NCBI RefSeq assembly: GCF_049200465.1
Contig: NZ_CP120836.1
Location: forward strand, 3,844,001 to 3,908,000
Length of the DNA: 64,000 nt
Reading direction: 5' to 3'
From: Leptothermofonsia sp049200465
Lineage (GTDB): Bacteria; Cyanobacteriota; Cyanobacteriia; Leptolyngbyales; Leptolyngbyaceae
This document shows positions 25,586 to 34,626 of the stretch, piece by piece (the first letter of the stretch is position 1; every line of letters starts with the position of its first letter). The notes beneath the pieces were generated by a model. That model did no database searches and had not been told where the DNA came from. It worked only from the letters and a program-made list of their open reading frames with translations. The translations under genes were made by a program, and so were the position numbers.

Positions 25586-25942
25586 ATGGTTTTTAACCCT
25601 GACAGCGCAGACTTCTTTGGAACTGAAACGGAAGAACCGGACGGAAACCAGTTACTAAAGTATCTTCAGCATCAACCGCCGGAAGTACTAGCTCAGGTGG
25701 CGAAGTCTGTGACGCCCGAAGTCAAGCAAATCATTTCCCACAACGTTCAGGGACTGGTAGGAATGCTGCCTTCTGAGGCATTTAACGTCAAAATTACGAC
25801 CGACCGGGATAACCTGGCAGGTTTACTTGCCTCTGCTATGATGACAGGCTACTTCCTGCGCCAGATGGAACAGCGGATGGAAATGGAGGACGCGTTGACA
25901 GGCTCTTTTTCCATTCATCGCGAACTGAGCGATGCGGAGTAG
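25586..25942 (+). CDS. DUF760 family protein
   Basis: From the ATG at 25586 the protein is 118 residues. It contains the DUF760 pattern NQLLKYLQHQPPEVLAQVAK, ISHNVQGLVGMLP, and DNLAGLLASAMMTGYFLRQM followed by EQRMEME. The family occurs in cyanobacteria and plant chloroplasts; its function is unknown. AAGGA lies upstream of the start. It ends 11 nt before the start of the tocopherol cyclase gene, so the two are probably one transcription unit. Confidence 0.88.
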   Translation: MVFNPDSADFFGTETEEPDGNQLLKYLQHQPPEVLAQVAKSVTPEVKQIISHNVQGLVGMLPSEAFNVKITTDRDNLAGLLASAMMTGYFLRQMEQRMEMEDALTGSFSIHRELSDAE

Positions 25943-25953
25943 GATTCTGGTTG

Positions 25954-27138
25954 GTGACCTTGCAATCATCTCTCCAGGCTGATCTCCATTCTTTCCAGAC
26001 TCCCCACAGTGGCTTTCACTGGCAGGGTGGCGATCGCCGCTTCTTTGAAGGCTGGTACTTCCGGGTCACGCTACCAGAGCTGGGAGATTCCTTTGCCTTC
26101 ATGTATTCGATCGAAGATCCCAGGGGAGGAAGTCCTTACAGTGGGGGGGCGGCCCAAGTCCTGGGTCCAGCGGATCATTACCTCTGTCGCACCTTTCCTC
26201 TAGTCAAAACCTTCTGGGCCTGGGAGCACCAGCTGGGGTTAGGGAACTGGGGCAAACTGAAATCCAGGAACGAAAGCATCCAGCAACCAGCTATCTCGAC
26301 CCTTAAACCCGGTTATTTACCCGCTAACGAGTTCGAAGCCCTGATCGAAGAAGGTTATCAGGTAACAGCGACCTGGCATCAGGGCACATTAAAGGAACCT
26401 TCTGGTCTTTCAGCCCGCTGGCAATATCAGGTTGAACCCATCTATGGTTGGGGAGATGTTCACAGTCCTCAGCGATCGACCGCTGGCTGGCTGGCTTCGT
26501 TCCAGATTTTTGAACCCGGTTGGCAAGTTCTGATGGCCCACGGGTTAGCCACAGGCTGGATCGAATGGAATGGCCAGCGCTACGAATTTAGTCGCGCTCC
26601 TGCCTATAGCGAGAAAAATTGGGGTGGCGCGTTTCCTCAGAAGTGGTTTTGGCTTAACTGTAATTGCTTTCAAAATGCTACCGATCTGGCTCTAACCGCA
26701 GTGGGCGGAAAGCGTAGGGTACTGTGGTGGATGGAATCAGTCGGGATGGTTGGAATTCACTACCAAGGCAAGTTTTATGAATTTGTCCCCTGGAACTCAA
26801 CTGTTCACTGGGAAGTCGCCCCCTGTGGGGAATGGCGCATCTCGGCAGAAAATCATGCGTTTGCAGTTGAAGTAATTGGCACAACAACCCATCCAGGCAC
26901 TTTGGTGCGCGTTCCCACCACTCAGGGACTGGTGTTTGCCTGCCGGGACACGACTCGCGGGCAGGTGCAGGTTCGATTATGGCAACGCGCTCTTTCTAAG
27001 GAAATATCCGGAGATTGTGCGATCGCACCTTCAAGAAATTCCCGCTATCTCTTGCTCCAGGCTCAAAGTAACCTCTGTGGGCTGGAAGTCGGCGGTGGCC
27101 CCTGGGATAAGAAATGGCAATCTGGTGAAGTGTTATGA
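25954..27138 (+). CDS. Tocopherol cyclase
   Basis: From GTG at 25954 (TTG at 25951 is the other choice) the protein is 394 residues. Motifs of the Slr1737/VTE1 family are GGDRRFFEGWYFRVTLPE, FAFMYSIEDP, WLASFQIFEPGWQVLMAHGL, AYSEKNWGGAFPQKWFWLNC and VGGGPWDKKW near the end. The enzyme closes the chromanol ring of 2,3-dimethyl-5-phytyl-1,4-benzoquinol to give gamma-tocopherol. Length fits the family (about 360-400). It follows the DUF760 gene closely. A phytol kinase gene of the same supply pathway lies at 5.3-6.0 kb. Only 14 nt separate the stop from the tRNA-Arg gene. Confidence 0.92.
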   Translation: MTLQSSLQADLHSFQTPHSGFHWQGGDRRFFEGWYFRVTLPELGDSFAFMYSIEDPRGGSPYSGGAAQVLGPADHYLCRTFPLVKTFWAWEHQLGLGNWGKLKSRNESIQQPAISTLKPGYLPANEFEALIEEGYQVTATWHQGTLKEPSGLSARWQYQVEPIYGWGDVHSPQRSTAGWLASFQIFEPGWQVLMAHGLATGWIEWNGQRYEFSRAPAYSEKNWGGAFPQKWFWLNCNCFQNATDLALTAVGGKRRVLWWMESVGMVGIHYQGKFYEFVPWNSTVHWEVAPCGEWRISAENHAFAVEVIGTTTHPGTLVRVPTTQGLVFACRDTTRGQVQVRLWQRALSKEISGDCAIAPSRNSRYLLLQAQSNLCGLEVGGGPWDKKWQSGEVL

Positions 27139-27152
27139 TTGCAATAAAATCT

Positions 27153-27226
27153 GGGGCTGTAGCTCAGTTGGATAGAGCGGTCGCCTCCTAAGCGACAGGT
27201 CGAGGGTTCGAGTCCCGCCAGTCCCG
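27153..27226 (+). tRNA. tRNA-Arg (anticodon CCU)
   Basis: The 74-nt gene folds as a cloverleaf. Acceptor GGGGCTG pairs with CAGTCCC (one G-T pair), and the discriminator base is G. The D arm contains AGCTCAGTTGGATAGAGC. The anticodon loop CTCCTAA has anticodon CCT. The T arm is AGGGTTCGAGTCCC-like. CCA is not encoded. Confidence 0.95.
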
Positions 27227-27245
27227 TTAATAGCAGCTACTAATG

Positions 27246-27278
27246 AAAGCCTTGAAATAAGCCATCTTCAGGGCTTTT
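27246..27278 (+). terminator. Rho-independent terminator after tRNA-Arg
   Basis: AAAGCCTTGAA (27246-27256) pairs with TTCAGGGCTTT (27267-27277), one G-T pair, and T residues follow. It lies 19 nt after the tRNA. Confidence 0.75.
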
Positions 27279-27300
27279 CGCTTTTTGGTGAAGAAGGTCG

Positions 27301-27381
27301 AGAGGTGAACCCCCTGGCTGAGGGCGCAGCCCCCACTCCCCCCTTGAAACCAGTGTCCTAAGCAACTTGGCAACAGCTATA
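27301..27381. repeat. Dispersed GC-rich repeat, family 2, copy F (truncated)
   Basis: The half containing GGCTGAGGGCGCAGCCCCCA, then CCAGTGTCCTAAGCAACTTG and GCAACAGCTATAG, matches the right half of copy G. The left end found in copies B, C and G is missing. It sits between the tRNA terminator and the end of rsmG. Confidence 0.7.
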
Positions 27382-27397
27382 GTAACAAGGTAACTGG

Positions 27398-28183
27398 TCA
27401 TGATTTCAAAGGTTTTTGCACAGGTACCCCTACGGCACGGGGAAAGCGGTTCGGGGTTGGGGCAATTTTTCGCAGGTAAAGGCAGTGGCGATCGCTCCCA
27501 GTCAGGGGCGTTTTGAAGGCTTCTACTGCCTCAAGCTGCCCGCCCAGGGTCTTTATTACCGGTTCCAGTGCAACAGTTTCCTCCGCAGTCCACTGTCCCC
27601 GGTAAAGAACCGCTAACCCACCAACCTTGAGCAATGGCAGTGCATACTCGGCACAAGCGGGGGCGATCGCTACGGCCCGAATCAAAGCCAGATCGTAGAC
27701 TTCTCGCTGGTTAGGCTGGTGGGCTACGCTCTCCGCCCGTTCAACCAGGGTGGTGGCATTGGAAAGTTCGAGCGTACTCAGCAGTTGATTTAAGAACTGA
27801 ATTTTTTTGCGGGTGGAATCCATCAACATAACCTGCCAGCTCGGTTTCACAATCGCGATCGGCACACCCGGAAATCCGGCACCTGTACCAATGTCGATCG
27901 CCCGGATTGAATTCAGCGAGTTGAATGTGAAATTCTCTCCATCTTTCCCCGGCGGCTGTAAAAACCGCCGAATTCCCCGCAAAGAGTCCCACAGGTGCTT
28001 CTCCCAAAATTCCTGGGGGTCGGTGATGCGAGTCAAATTGAGCAGGCGGTTTCCCTCCAGAATTTGCCCATAAAGTTGCTGAAATTTGGTTTGCTGCTCG
28101 GCGATCGGCCGCCAATCCATTGTTGTTTGCCACACTTCTGCCAGGTCAGGCAGGCGTGCAAGGTGTGGGGTATGGGGTGTCAT
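27398..28183 (-). CDS. rsmG: 16S rRNA (guanine527-N7)-methyltransferase RsmG
   Basis: The 261-residue protein has the RsmG core: EGNRLLNLTRITDPQEFWEK, HLWDSL, the SAM motif AIDIGTGAGFPGVPIAI and LMDSTRKKIQFLNQLL. It methylates G527 of 16S rRNA using S-adenosylmethionine. Between HLWDSL and the SAM motif an insert, PGKDGENFTFNSLNSI, lengthens the usual spacing. The ATG at 28183 shares the tetranucleotide CATG with the ATG of the divergent gene on the plus strand. Either gene might really start elsewhere. Basic residues end the protein. Confidence 0.93.
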   Translation of the reverse strand: MTPHTPHLARLPDLAEVWQTTMDWRPIAEQQTKFQQLYGQILEGNRLLNLTRITDPQEFWEKHLWDSLRGIRRFLQPPGKDGENFTFNSLNSIRAIDIGTGAGFPGVPIAIVKPSWQVMLMDSTRKKIQFLNQLLSTLELSNATTLVERAESVAHQPNQREVYDLALIRAVAIAPACAEYALPLLKVGGLAVLYRGQWTAEETVALEPVIKTLGGQLEAVEAFKTPLTGSDRHCLYLRKIAPTPNRFPRAVGVPVQKPLKS

Positions 28184-28586
28184 GAAAGCAACACAGCTAT
28201 ACCAGGCTTTTGGAGTAAGACAGAGTAAAGGACAGGGAAAGTCGAAGCAAATTCGGGAACTGATGGATATGCATCAGCTGGATCCGAACTGGTGTCTTCC
28301 CAATATGGTTGACAGGAACCCGCTTGCATGGATGATTTCCGTCAATAGTTTCATTATGGATGCTCACCATGCTCTGCAAGCAATTCAAGAAGAAGCATTT
28401 CGGAAAGGGTTAATTTCTTATACCAATTTGATTGTTATAGCGGTAGTCATTGTGGTTAGGACGGGGTGCAGGGGTTTCACCCCTGGCTGGGGGCGCAGCC
28501 CCCACTCCCTCTCTAATTCCAATGTCCTAAGCAACCTGGCGACAGCTATAAATTGGTATTCCTTACTAGAGGAAGAACAAAAATGA
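28182..28586 (+). CDS. DUF6398-like small protein whose 3' end is extended by a repeat
   Basis: The 134-residue frame contains LDPNWCLPNMVDRNPLAWMI and VNSFIMDAHHALQAIQEEAF followed by RKGLIS. This resembles a helical domain I recall as DUF6398, though the name is from memory. The likely original protein ends near residue 84. The next residues come from dispersed repeat copy G (28436-28550), which reads through in frame to SLLEEEQK and the stop. The start may be at 28182, where it shares CATG with rsmG on the other strand, or at 28263. Function unknown. Confidence 0.55.
   Translation: MKATQLYQAFGVRQSKGQGKSKQIRELMDMHQLDPNWCLPNMVDRNPLAWMISVNSFIMDAHHALQAIQEEAFRKGLISYTNLIVIAVVIVVRTGCRGFTPGWGRSPHSLSNSNVLSNLATAINWYSLLEEEQK
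28436..28550. repeat. Dispersed GC-rich repeat, family 2, copy G, inside a gene end
   Basis: It begins TATAGCGGTAGTCATTGTGG and ends CCTGGCGACAGCTATA. Just outside, ATACCAATTT (28420-28429) and AAATTGGTAT (28550-28559) form a further 10-bp inverted repeat. The core hairpin is GGGGGCGCAGCCCCC. It lies within the 3' part of the DUF6398-like frame. Confidence 0.8.
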
Positions 28587-28639
28587 CGGTAGAGAAATTT
28601 CCCTACCGCCTTCAATGTTAGAAAAAATAGTTGTCAGGA

Positions 28640-31111
28640 CTACTCGGCCCCTTGCGGCAACAACTCGCGCTTTTCACCCTGTAAGACTTTGACCTGCCCT
28701 TCCGTATCCACATCCACGACGGCAGTATCGCCATTCTTGATCCGACCGGAAAGAATTTCTTCAGCCAGGGAATCTTCTAGCAGGCGCATGATGGCACGAC
28801 GCAGTGGGCGAGCACCATAAGCCGGATTGTAGCCTTCCTCCACCAGGCGATCCTTAAATCGCTCGGTTACTTCCAGGGTGATGCCCTGATCTTTCAGGCG
28901 GATGAAGACTTCCTTCAACATAATGTCGGCAATTTCCTTCACCTCGTCCTTGTTCAACTGGCGGAAGACGATAATCTCATCCAGACGGTTGAGGAATTCC
29001 GGGCGGAAGTACTGCTTCAATTCTTCATTGACGAGAGAACGGATGCGGTTGTACTGAGACTCGGCAGCATCACCCGCAGAGAACTCGAAGCCCAGACCAC
29101 CACCTCCTTTCTCGATCACCTTCGAGCCGATGTTTGAGGTCATGATCAGCAGGGTATTTTTGAAATCAACTGTACGACCTTTGGCATCGGTGAGGCGACC
29201 GTCTTCCAGGATTTGCAGCAGCATGTTAAAGACGTCGGGGTGCGCCTTTTCAATTTCGTCAAAGAGAACAACGGTATAAGGACGCCGCCGAACAGCTTCG
29301 GTTAATTGCCCGCCTTCGTTGTAGCCGACGTAGCCGGGAGGTGAACCAATCAGCTTAGAAACCGTATGGCGTTCCATGTATTCTGACATATCCAGCCGAA
29401 TCATGGCTTCTTCAGAACCGAAGAAATAAGCGGCTAGAGCCTTGGTTAACTCAGTTTTCCCAACCCCGGTGGGGCCGGAGAAGATGAAGCTGGCGATCGG
29501 TCGGTTGGGGTTCTTCAAACCAACTCGAGCCCGGCGAATAGCGCGAGATACTGCTTTCACCGCTTCTTCCTGACCAATCAGCCGCTGGTGCAGGGTGTCT
29601 TCCATGTGCAGCAGTTTCTCAGATTCGGATTCTGTCAGCTTATTGACCGGGACGCCAGTCCAGGAGGCCACGATTTGAGCGATGTCTTCTTCATCCACGA
29701 CGGGAGAGGATTCTTCGCCTGTGCCTTCGTTCTTCTTACTTTGAGCGATCGCCCGGATTTCGGCTTTGATTTCCATCTCGCGATCGCGCAGTTCGCCCGC
29801 CCGGTCGAAGTTTTGAGAACGAACAGCGTCGTCCTTCTCCTTCAGCACCTGACGCAATTCCTTATCCAATTCCTTCGCGGCGGGAGGTAATTGGGAGTTG
29901 ATCAGACGCACACGGGAACCAGCCTCATCGATCAGGTCGATGGCTTTGTCGGGCAGGTAACGGTCAGAAATGTAGCGATCAGATAATTTGGCAGCCGCTT
30001 CCAGAGCCTGATCGGATATCTTCAGCTTGTGGTGCTGCTCATAACGCTCCCGCAGACCCCGCAGAATTTCAATGGTTTCTTCAACGCTGGGTTCACCCAC
30101 CATCACAGGTTGGAATCGACGTTCCAGAGCCGCATCGCGCTCAATGTGCTTGCGGTACTCATCCAGGGTGGTCGCTCCGATGCACTGAAGTTCCCCCCGT
30201 GCTAAAGCTGGTTTGAGAATGTTGGCAGCATCGATCGCCCCCTCAGCCGCCCCTGCACCAATCAGGGTATGAACCTCATCAATGACCAGGATGACGTTTC
30301 CGGCGGAGCGGATCTCATCCATGATTTTCTTCAGACGCTCTTCAAACTCACCCCGATACTTGGTGCCAGCAACCAGCAATCCAATGTCCAGTGTGACGAC
30401 GCGCTTGTCCTCTAGAATGTCGGGTACGTCGTCATTAGCAATGCGTTGAGCCAGACCTTCAGCGATCGCGGTTTTGCCAACCCCTGGTTCGCCAATCAAC
30501 ACCGGGTTGTTTTTGGTGCGGCGACCCAGAATTTGAATTACCCGCTCAATTTCCTTCTGACGACCCACCACCGGGTCCAGCTTACCTTCGGCGGCCATCT
30601 GAGTCAGGTTAGAACCAAACTCATCCAGGGTAGGTGTCTTAGTACGCCCCTGGCTGCCACCGGAGGTGACCTCTGCCGTTTCACCCAGCATACGAATGAC
30701 CTGGGTACGAACTTTGGAAAGATCAACCCCCAGGTTTTCCAGAACTCTGGCGGCAACCCCCTTCCCTTCCCGAATTAAACCCAGTAGTAGGTGTTCAGTT
30801 CCAATATAATTGTGTCCTAGCTGACGAGCCTCCTCCAGAGATAGCTCCAGAACTCGCTTGGCTCGGGGGGTAAACGGAATTTCAACCGCCACGAACCCAG
30901 AGCCCCGACCAATAATTTTTTCGACTTCGATCCGGGCGTCTTTGAGATTCACGCCCATAGACTTTAGTACTTTGGCGGCGACGCCGGTCCCTTCTCCAAT
31001 CAGACCCAGAAGGATCTGCTCTGTACCCACAAAATTATGCCCAAGTCGGCGAGCTTCCTCCTGGGCAAGCATGATCACCTTGATGGCTTTTTCTGTAAAG
31101 CGTTCAAACAT
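28640..31111 (-). CDS. clpC: Clp protease ATPase subunit ClpC
   Basis: From the ATG at 31111 the protein is 823 residues and begins MFERFTEKAIKVIMLAQEEA, the standard ClpC N-terminus. It has two N-terminal Clp_N repeats, a first AAA+ domain (Walker A GEPGVGKTAI), a UvrB/C-like middle segment (AVRSQNFDRAGELRD) and a second AAA+ domain (GPTGVGKTEL), then the ClpB_D2-small domain. It unfolds proteins for ClpP/ClpR in the cytoplasm and is essential in cyanobacteria. The in-frame extension back to 31192 is outside the family. The gene is monocistronic here. Confidence 0.97.
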   Translation of the reverse strand: MFERFTEKAIKVIMLAQEEARRLGHNFVGTEQILLGLIGEGTGVAAKVLKSMGVNLKDARIEVEKIIGRGSGFVAVEIPFTPRAKRVLELSLEEARQLGHNYIGTEHLLLGLIREGKGVAARVLENLGVDLSKVRTQVIRMLGETAEVTSGGSQGRTKTPTLDEFGSNLTQMAAEGKLDPVVGRQKEIERVIQILGRRTKNNPVLIGEPGVGKTAIAEGLAQRIANDDVPDILEDKRVVTLDIGLLVAGTKYRGEFEERLKKIMDEIRSAGNVILVIDEVHTLIGAGAAEGAIDAANILKPALARGELQCIGATTLDEYRKHIERDAALERRFQPVMVGEPSVEETIEILRGLRERYEQHHKLKISDQALEAAAKLSDRYISDRYLPDKAIDLIDEAGSRVRLINSQLPPAAKELDKELRQVLKEKDDAVRSQNFDRAGELRDREMEIKAEIRAIAQSKKNEGTGEESSPVVDEEDIAQIVASWTGVPVNKLTESESEKLLHMEDTLHQRLIGQEEAVKAVSRAIRRARVGLKNPNRPIASFIFSGPTGVGKTELTKALAAYFFGSEEAMIRLDMSEYMERHTVSKLIGSPPGYVGYNEGGQLTEAVRRRPYTVVLFDEIEKAHPDVFNMLLQILEDGRLTDAKGRTVDFKNTLLIMTSNIGSKVIEKGGGGLGFEFSAGDAAESQYNRIRSLVNEELKQYFRPEFLNRLDEIIVFRQLNKDEVKEIADIMLKEVFIRLKDQGITLEVTERFKDRLVEEGYNPAYGARPLRRAIMRLLEDSLAEEILSGRIKNGDTAVVDVDTEGQVKVLQGEKRELLPQGAE

Positions 31112-31279
31112 GGCGTGTTTCTGTAACCTGCTGCGTGCCGGTACTGCTGATTCTAGCATAGCGAAATTCCCTGTCTGCTCATATAGAGCCACAGGTAGAT
31201 GCGCAATTACCGAACTTGCGGAAACAAGCCGTCCATGTGTTGGAAATTCCCCCGAGGGGAGATTGTTAACGGAAATGGT

Positions 31280-31981
31280 CTACTGAGTCAACCCTAATTT
31301 TTTAACAATTGCCCGATCCCAGTCCTGATCGAGTTGCCAGCCAGAGGTATGCAGGCGATCGCGAATAGTCTCCTGCCAATCCTGTAGATTTTGCAAAAAC
31401 GCTGGGGATTGCAGCCCCCCCTGCCAAAGGACCAAGGCATCTTCCCCCGTATCCTGGTAGTACTTCTTTCGATGCCCAGCTTCTCGAAACCCAAACTTTT
31501 GATATAGGGAAAGGGCTGATTGATTAGAAATTCTAACTTCAAGGGTTGCCTGCTCCAATCCCTGAAGGTAAGCGGACCGCAGCAGAGCGTAGAACAAAGT
31601 CTGTCCCAACCCCTGCCGCTGGTATTCTGGAGCGATCCCCAAAAGGGTGATGTGGGCTTCTTCCAGGATAGCCCAGTAACAGCCAATTCCAAGGAGGGGG
31701 GGGAGGAGGGATGGGGCGGCTGGGGGATGGGGAGGAGGGATGGTTGGGGGCTGGTTGTTAGTTGTTAGAGAGGGGTGAGAAGAAGGGGCGGTGTTTCCAC
31801 GCCTACCCTGAGTTGCGACGAATTCTTTCCCTGCTCTTAAGACCAGCAAAGCACTGTTGGGGCTGTCAAGCTCTCGCCTGTAACCATCTAGGGTCCAAAG
31901 CCCACCAAAGCACCGCTGGTCGAGTTCGATCGCGGCAGGTAGCAGGTCTTCAGTGAGAGGTTGAAGTGAGAGAAAAGTCAC
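31280..31981 (-). CDS. rimI: Ribosomal protein S18-alanine N-acetyltransferase RimI, with an insert
   Basis: The 233-residue GNAT protein has the acetyl-CoA motif LGIAPEYQRQGLGQTLFYAL and EVRISNQSALSLYQKFGF, typical of RimI. RimI acetylates the N-terminus of S18 and related substrates. It starts with GTG at 31981, MTFLSLQPLTEDLLPAAIEL. Residues about 55-95 (NTAPSSHPSLTTNNQPPT and PPPHPPAAPSLLPP) are low complexity. They match the pyrimidine-rich spacer repeats of this genome and interrupt the family between the first strands. It is divergent from lysA. Confidence 0.85.
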   Translation of the reverse strand: MTFLSLQPLTEDLLPAAIELDQRCFGGLWTLDGYRRELDSPNSALLVLRAGKEFVATQGRRGNTAPSSHPSLTTNNQPPTIPPPHPPAAPSLLPPLLGIGCYWAILEEAHITLLGIAPEYQRQGLGQTLFYALLRSAYLQGLEQATLEVRISNQSALSLYQKFGFREAGHRKKYYQDTGEDALVLWQGGLQSPAFLQNLQDWQETIRDRLHTSGWQLDQDWDRAIVKKLGLTQ

Positions 31982-32073
31982 AAAAGGTTCAAGAATTCCA
32001 AAGGATAGACAGTCTGCAATTGTAAACTGGTAGATGACTCACGCCGATTGCAGTAGAGATTAAGGACGACGCA

Positions 32074-33587
32074 ATGCTATCAACTTACGCTGTGGAGGTG
32101 CAAAATTCGGGGCGTCAGTATCTACCCGATTGCAAGCATGCCCAACCATCTCTTTCTCCAAATCAGCAACTTCTTCCGTTGACGGCGAGAGTCAACGCAG
32201 ATGACCACCTGGAGATTGGAGGGTGTGATGTAGTTGACCTAGTTCGCAAGTTTGGTTCTCCTCTCTACATTTTAGATGAGGAAACATTGCGATCGGCGTG
32301 TCAACAGTATCGGCAGGCATTTGCCCGCTACTACCCTGGAGAAGCTCAGGTGTTGTATGCCTCGAAGGCGTGGAGTTGTCTGGCGGTGGTGGCGATCGCA
32401 GCCAGCGAAGGATTAGGAATTGACGTTGTCTCTGGTGGCGAAATTTACACTGCTCTCCAGGCTGGAGTCAGCCCCACTCAGCTCTATTTTCACGGTAATA
32501 ACAAGTCCTTTGATGAACTACGGTTTGCTGTCGAGTCTGGCTGCAATATCGTTGTTGATAATTGGCATGAGTTGAAACTCCTGGTTAATCTGGCTCAGAC
32601 GGCAGAACTTGGGGGGAGAACTCGAAACTCAAAACTTAGGACTCAAGACTCCCCTCACCCCTCACCCCTCACTCCTCCCTCCTGAATCCATTCAGGAGGG
32701 AGGAGTGAGAGTTGCTTTCCCAATTAAGGTGATGATTCGCCTGACGCCTGGAATTGAGTGCCACACTCATGAATACATCCGCACAGGACACCTAGATAGC
32801 AAATTTGGGTTTGACCCCAACCAGTTAGATGAGGTTTTTTGCTTTCCTCGGCCAGCAGCCAGGGATGAACTGTATCGGTCTTCATGCCCATATTGGTTCT
32901 CAAATCTTTGAACTTCAACCTCATCATGACCTCGGCGCAGTGATGGTCCAGTGGTTAAGTAAGGCTGCTCAGTATGGGCTCCCGGTGAAAGAACTGAATA
33001 TTGGCGGTGGATTGGGTATCCGCTACACCGAGTCTGATGATCCTCCCAGTATTGAGGAGTGGGTTCGGGTTGTGGTGGAGTCTGTGAAAGTGGCATGTGA
33101 GGCACAACAGGTACCTTTACCCAAATTGTTGTGTGAACCGGGGCGATCGCTCATCGGTCCCGCCTGCGTAACTGCCTACAGCGTTGGTAGTCAAAAAATC
33201 GTTCCCGAAATCCGCACTTACCTTACTGTAGATGGCGGAATGTCTGACAATCCCCGTCCTATTACCTATCAATCACTCTATCGGGTAGTAGCGGCAAATC
33301 GCATGTCTGCCCCAATCACTGAAACGGTAACTATTGCCGGAAAGCATTGTGAATCAGGAGATATTCTGATTAAAGATGCTTCTTTACCCATCACTCATCC
33401 TGGAGATATTCTCGTTGTGATGGCAACGGGAGCTTACAATTACAGTATGTCCTCTAACTACAACCGCATACCGCGTCCGTCTGCTGTTCTGGTTAGAGAG
33501 GGAGAAGCAAATATCATTCTGCAACGAGAAACCTACCAAGACTTGATTCGGCAGGATCGTTTGCCAGAAAGACTGAAGCAGTCATGA
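32074..33587 (+). pseudogene. lysA: Diaminopimelate decarboxylase LysA, frame broken twice
   Basis: LysA makes lysine from meso-diaminopimelate with PLP. The first part (ATG at 32074) has FGSPLYILDEETLRSACQQY and LYASKAWSCLAV with the PLP Lys. The second has MIRLTPGIECHTHEYIRTGH and SKFGFDPNQLDEV. The third has GLHAHIGSQIFELQPH, ELNIGGGLGIRY and LLCEPGRSLIGPACV. Breaks coincide with six G (32611-32616) and six T (32835-32840). One base fewer at each restores one frame, ending MATGAYNYSMSSNYNR. A Pro-rich insert (LKTPLTPHPSLLPPESIQEG) lies between parts one and two. Miscalled bases are likely. Confidence 0.92.
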
Positions 33588-33693
33588 ATTAAGAATGATG
33601 GGTTTTGAATTTGAAACTATTTGTAGTTTAGATCTCCAAACTCATCACTCAGAACTCACCACTTTAGTAGAGGCTCAGGGTTAATCCAGATCA

Positions 33694-34626
33694 ATGGGAT
33701 ATCTATGGAGGCAATGGCTGACAGACCCTGGCTGGATAGAATCCCTATTGCGTCTAATTTTGCAAAACCTCCGCTCATTCATTGACATCGGATTAGTACT
33801 AGCTGTCACCTACATGATGCTAGTGATTATTGGTGAGCGCAGAACACTGTGGATGGTGCGGGGGTTCATCATTCTCATGCTGGCAGCCGCCCTCAGCCGT
33901 CGGCTGGAACTGCACCTGTTGAGTTTTGTGCTCAGTAATCTGGTCATTGGCTCCGCAGTTGCCATGGCATTTATCCTGCAATCTGAGTTTCGCCGATTTC
34001 TGGAACAGTTGGGGCGGGGTCAGGTGCTGCAAATGTTCCAGTCATCCCGGCGAACCAGTCTAAAGTCAGGAAGCGTAACGGATGAAATTGTAGACGCGGT
34101 CAAGGAATTATCGCAAAATCGGACAGGAGCCTTGCTGATTTTGGAAACAGGTAGCCCAATTGATGAGCGAGATTTTTCCGTGCCAGGTGTAAAACTGGAT
34201 GCAGAGGTTTCTAAGGAACTTCTCCAGACGATTTTCCAAACCACAACTTTATTACACGATGGTGCCGTTTTGATTCGAGATGGTCGGGTTGTAGCAGCCG
34301 GTGTGATTTTGCCCTTATCAGAGCGAACCGCCTCTCGCCAGTTGGGAACACGCCACCGGGCAGCCATGGGAATTACGGAGCGGGTAGAGAATTGTGTTTG
34401 TGTGGTGGTCTCAGAAGAAACGGGCTCAATTTCATTAGCTGAACGGGGAATTCTAAATCGTCCCTTAACCAGCAGCAAGCTAAAGGAATTGTTGGAGGCG
34501 CGGTTTTCTCAAACCGTTGATCGGGAACCTGTTGCCCCCGACTTTCGCAACCTGGGTCGTCAGATTGGGGAAAGGGGAAGAGCGATATTTTTACGCCTGC
34601 TGGGGCATTGGAAAAGGAAAAATTGA
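33694..34626 (+). CDS. cdaA: Diadenylate cyclase CdaA
   Basis: The 310-residue protein begins with three membrane segments within residues 25-100 (IDIGLVLAVTYMMLVII, FIILMLAAALSRRL, LVIGSAVAMAFILQ). The DAC domain follows, with TLLHDGAVLIRDGRVVAAGV (DGA motif) and GTRHRAAMGITERV (RHR motif). It joins two ATP into cyclic di-AMP, the usual cyanobacterial cyclase. It lies between lysA and the isoprenyl transferase gene, a neighbourhood common in cyanobacteria. A tandem duplication of about 20 bp (AATTGAATACAAGACA and AATTGGATACAAGACA) covers its stop region. Confidence 0.95.
   Translation: MGYLWRQWLTDPGWIESLLRLILQNLRSFIDIGLVLAVTYMMLVIIGERRTLWMVRGFIILMLAAALSRRLELHLLSFVLSNLVIGSAVAMAFILQSEFRRFLEQLGRGQVLQMFQSSRRTSLKSGSVTDEIVDAVKELSQNRTGALLILETGSPIDERDFSVPGVKLDAEVSKELLQTIFQTTTLLHDGAVLIRDGRVVAAGVILPLSERTASRQLGTRHRAAMGITERVENCVCVVVSEETGSISLAERGILNRPLTSSKLKELLEARFSQTVDREPVAPDFRNLGRQIGERGRAIFLRLLGHWKRKN

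Noticed and set aside
31112..31192. 27-residue extension upstream of the ClpC start
   Set aside because: Family ClpC begins at MFERFTEKA; the extension has no conservation and the ATG at 31111 fits.
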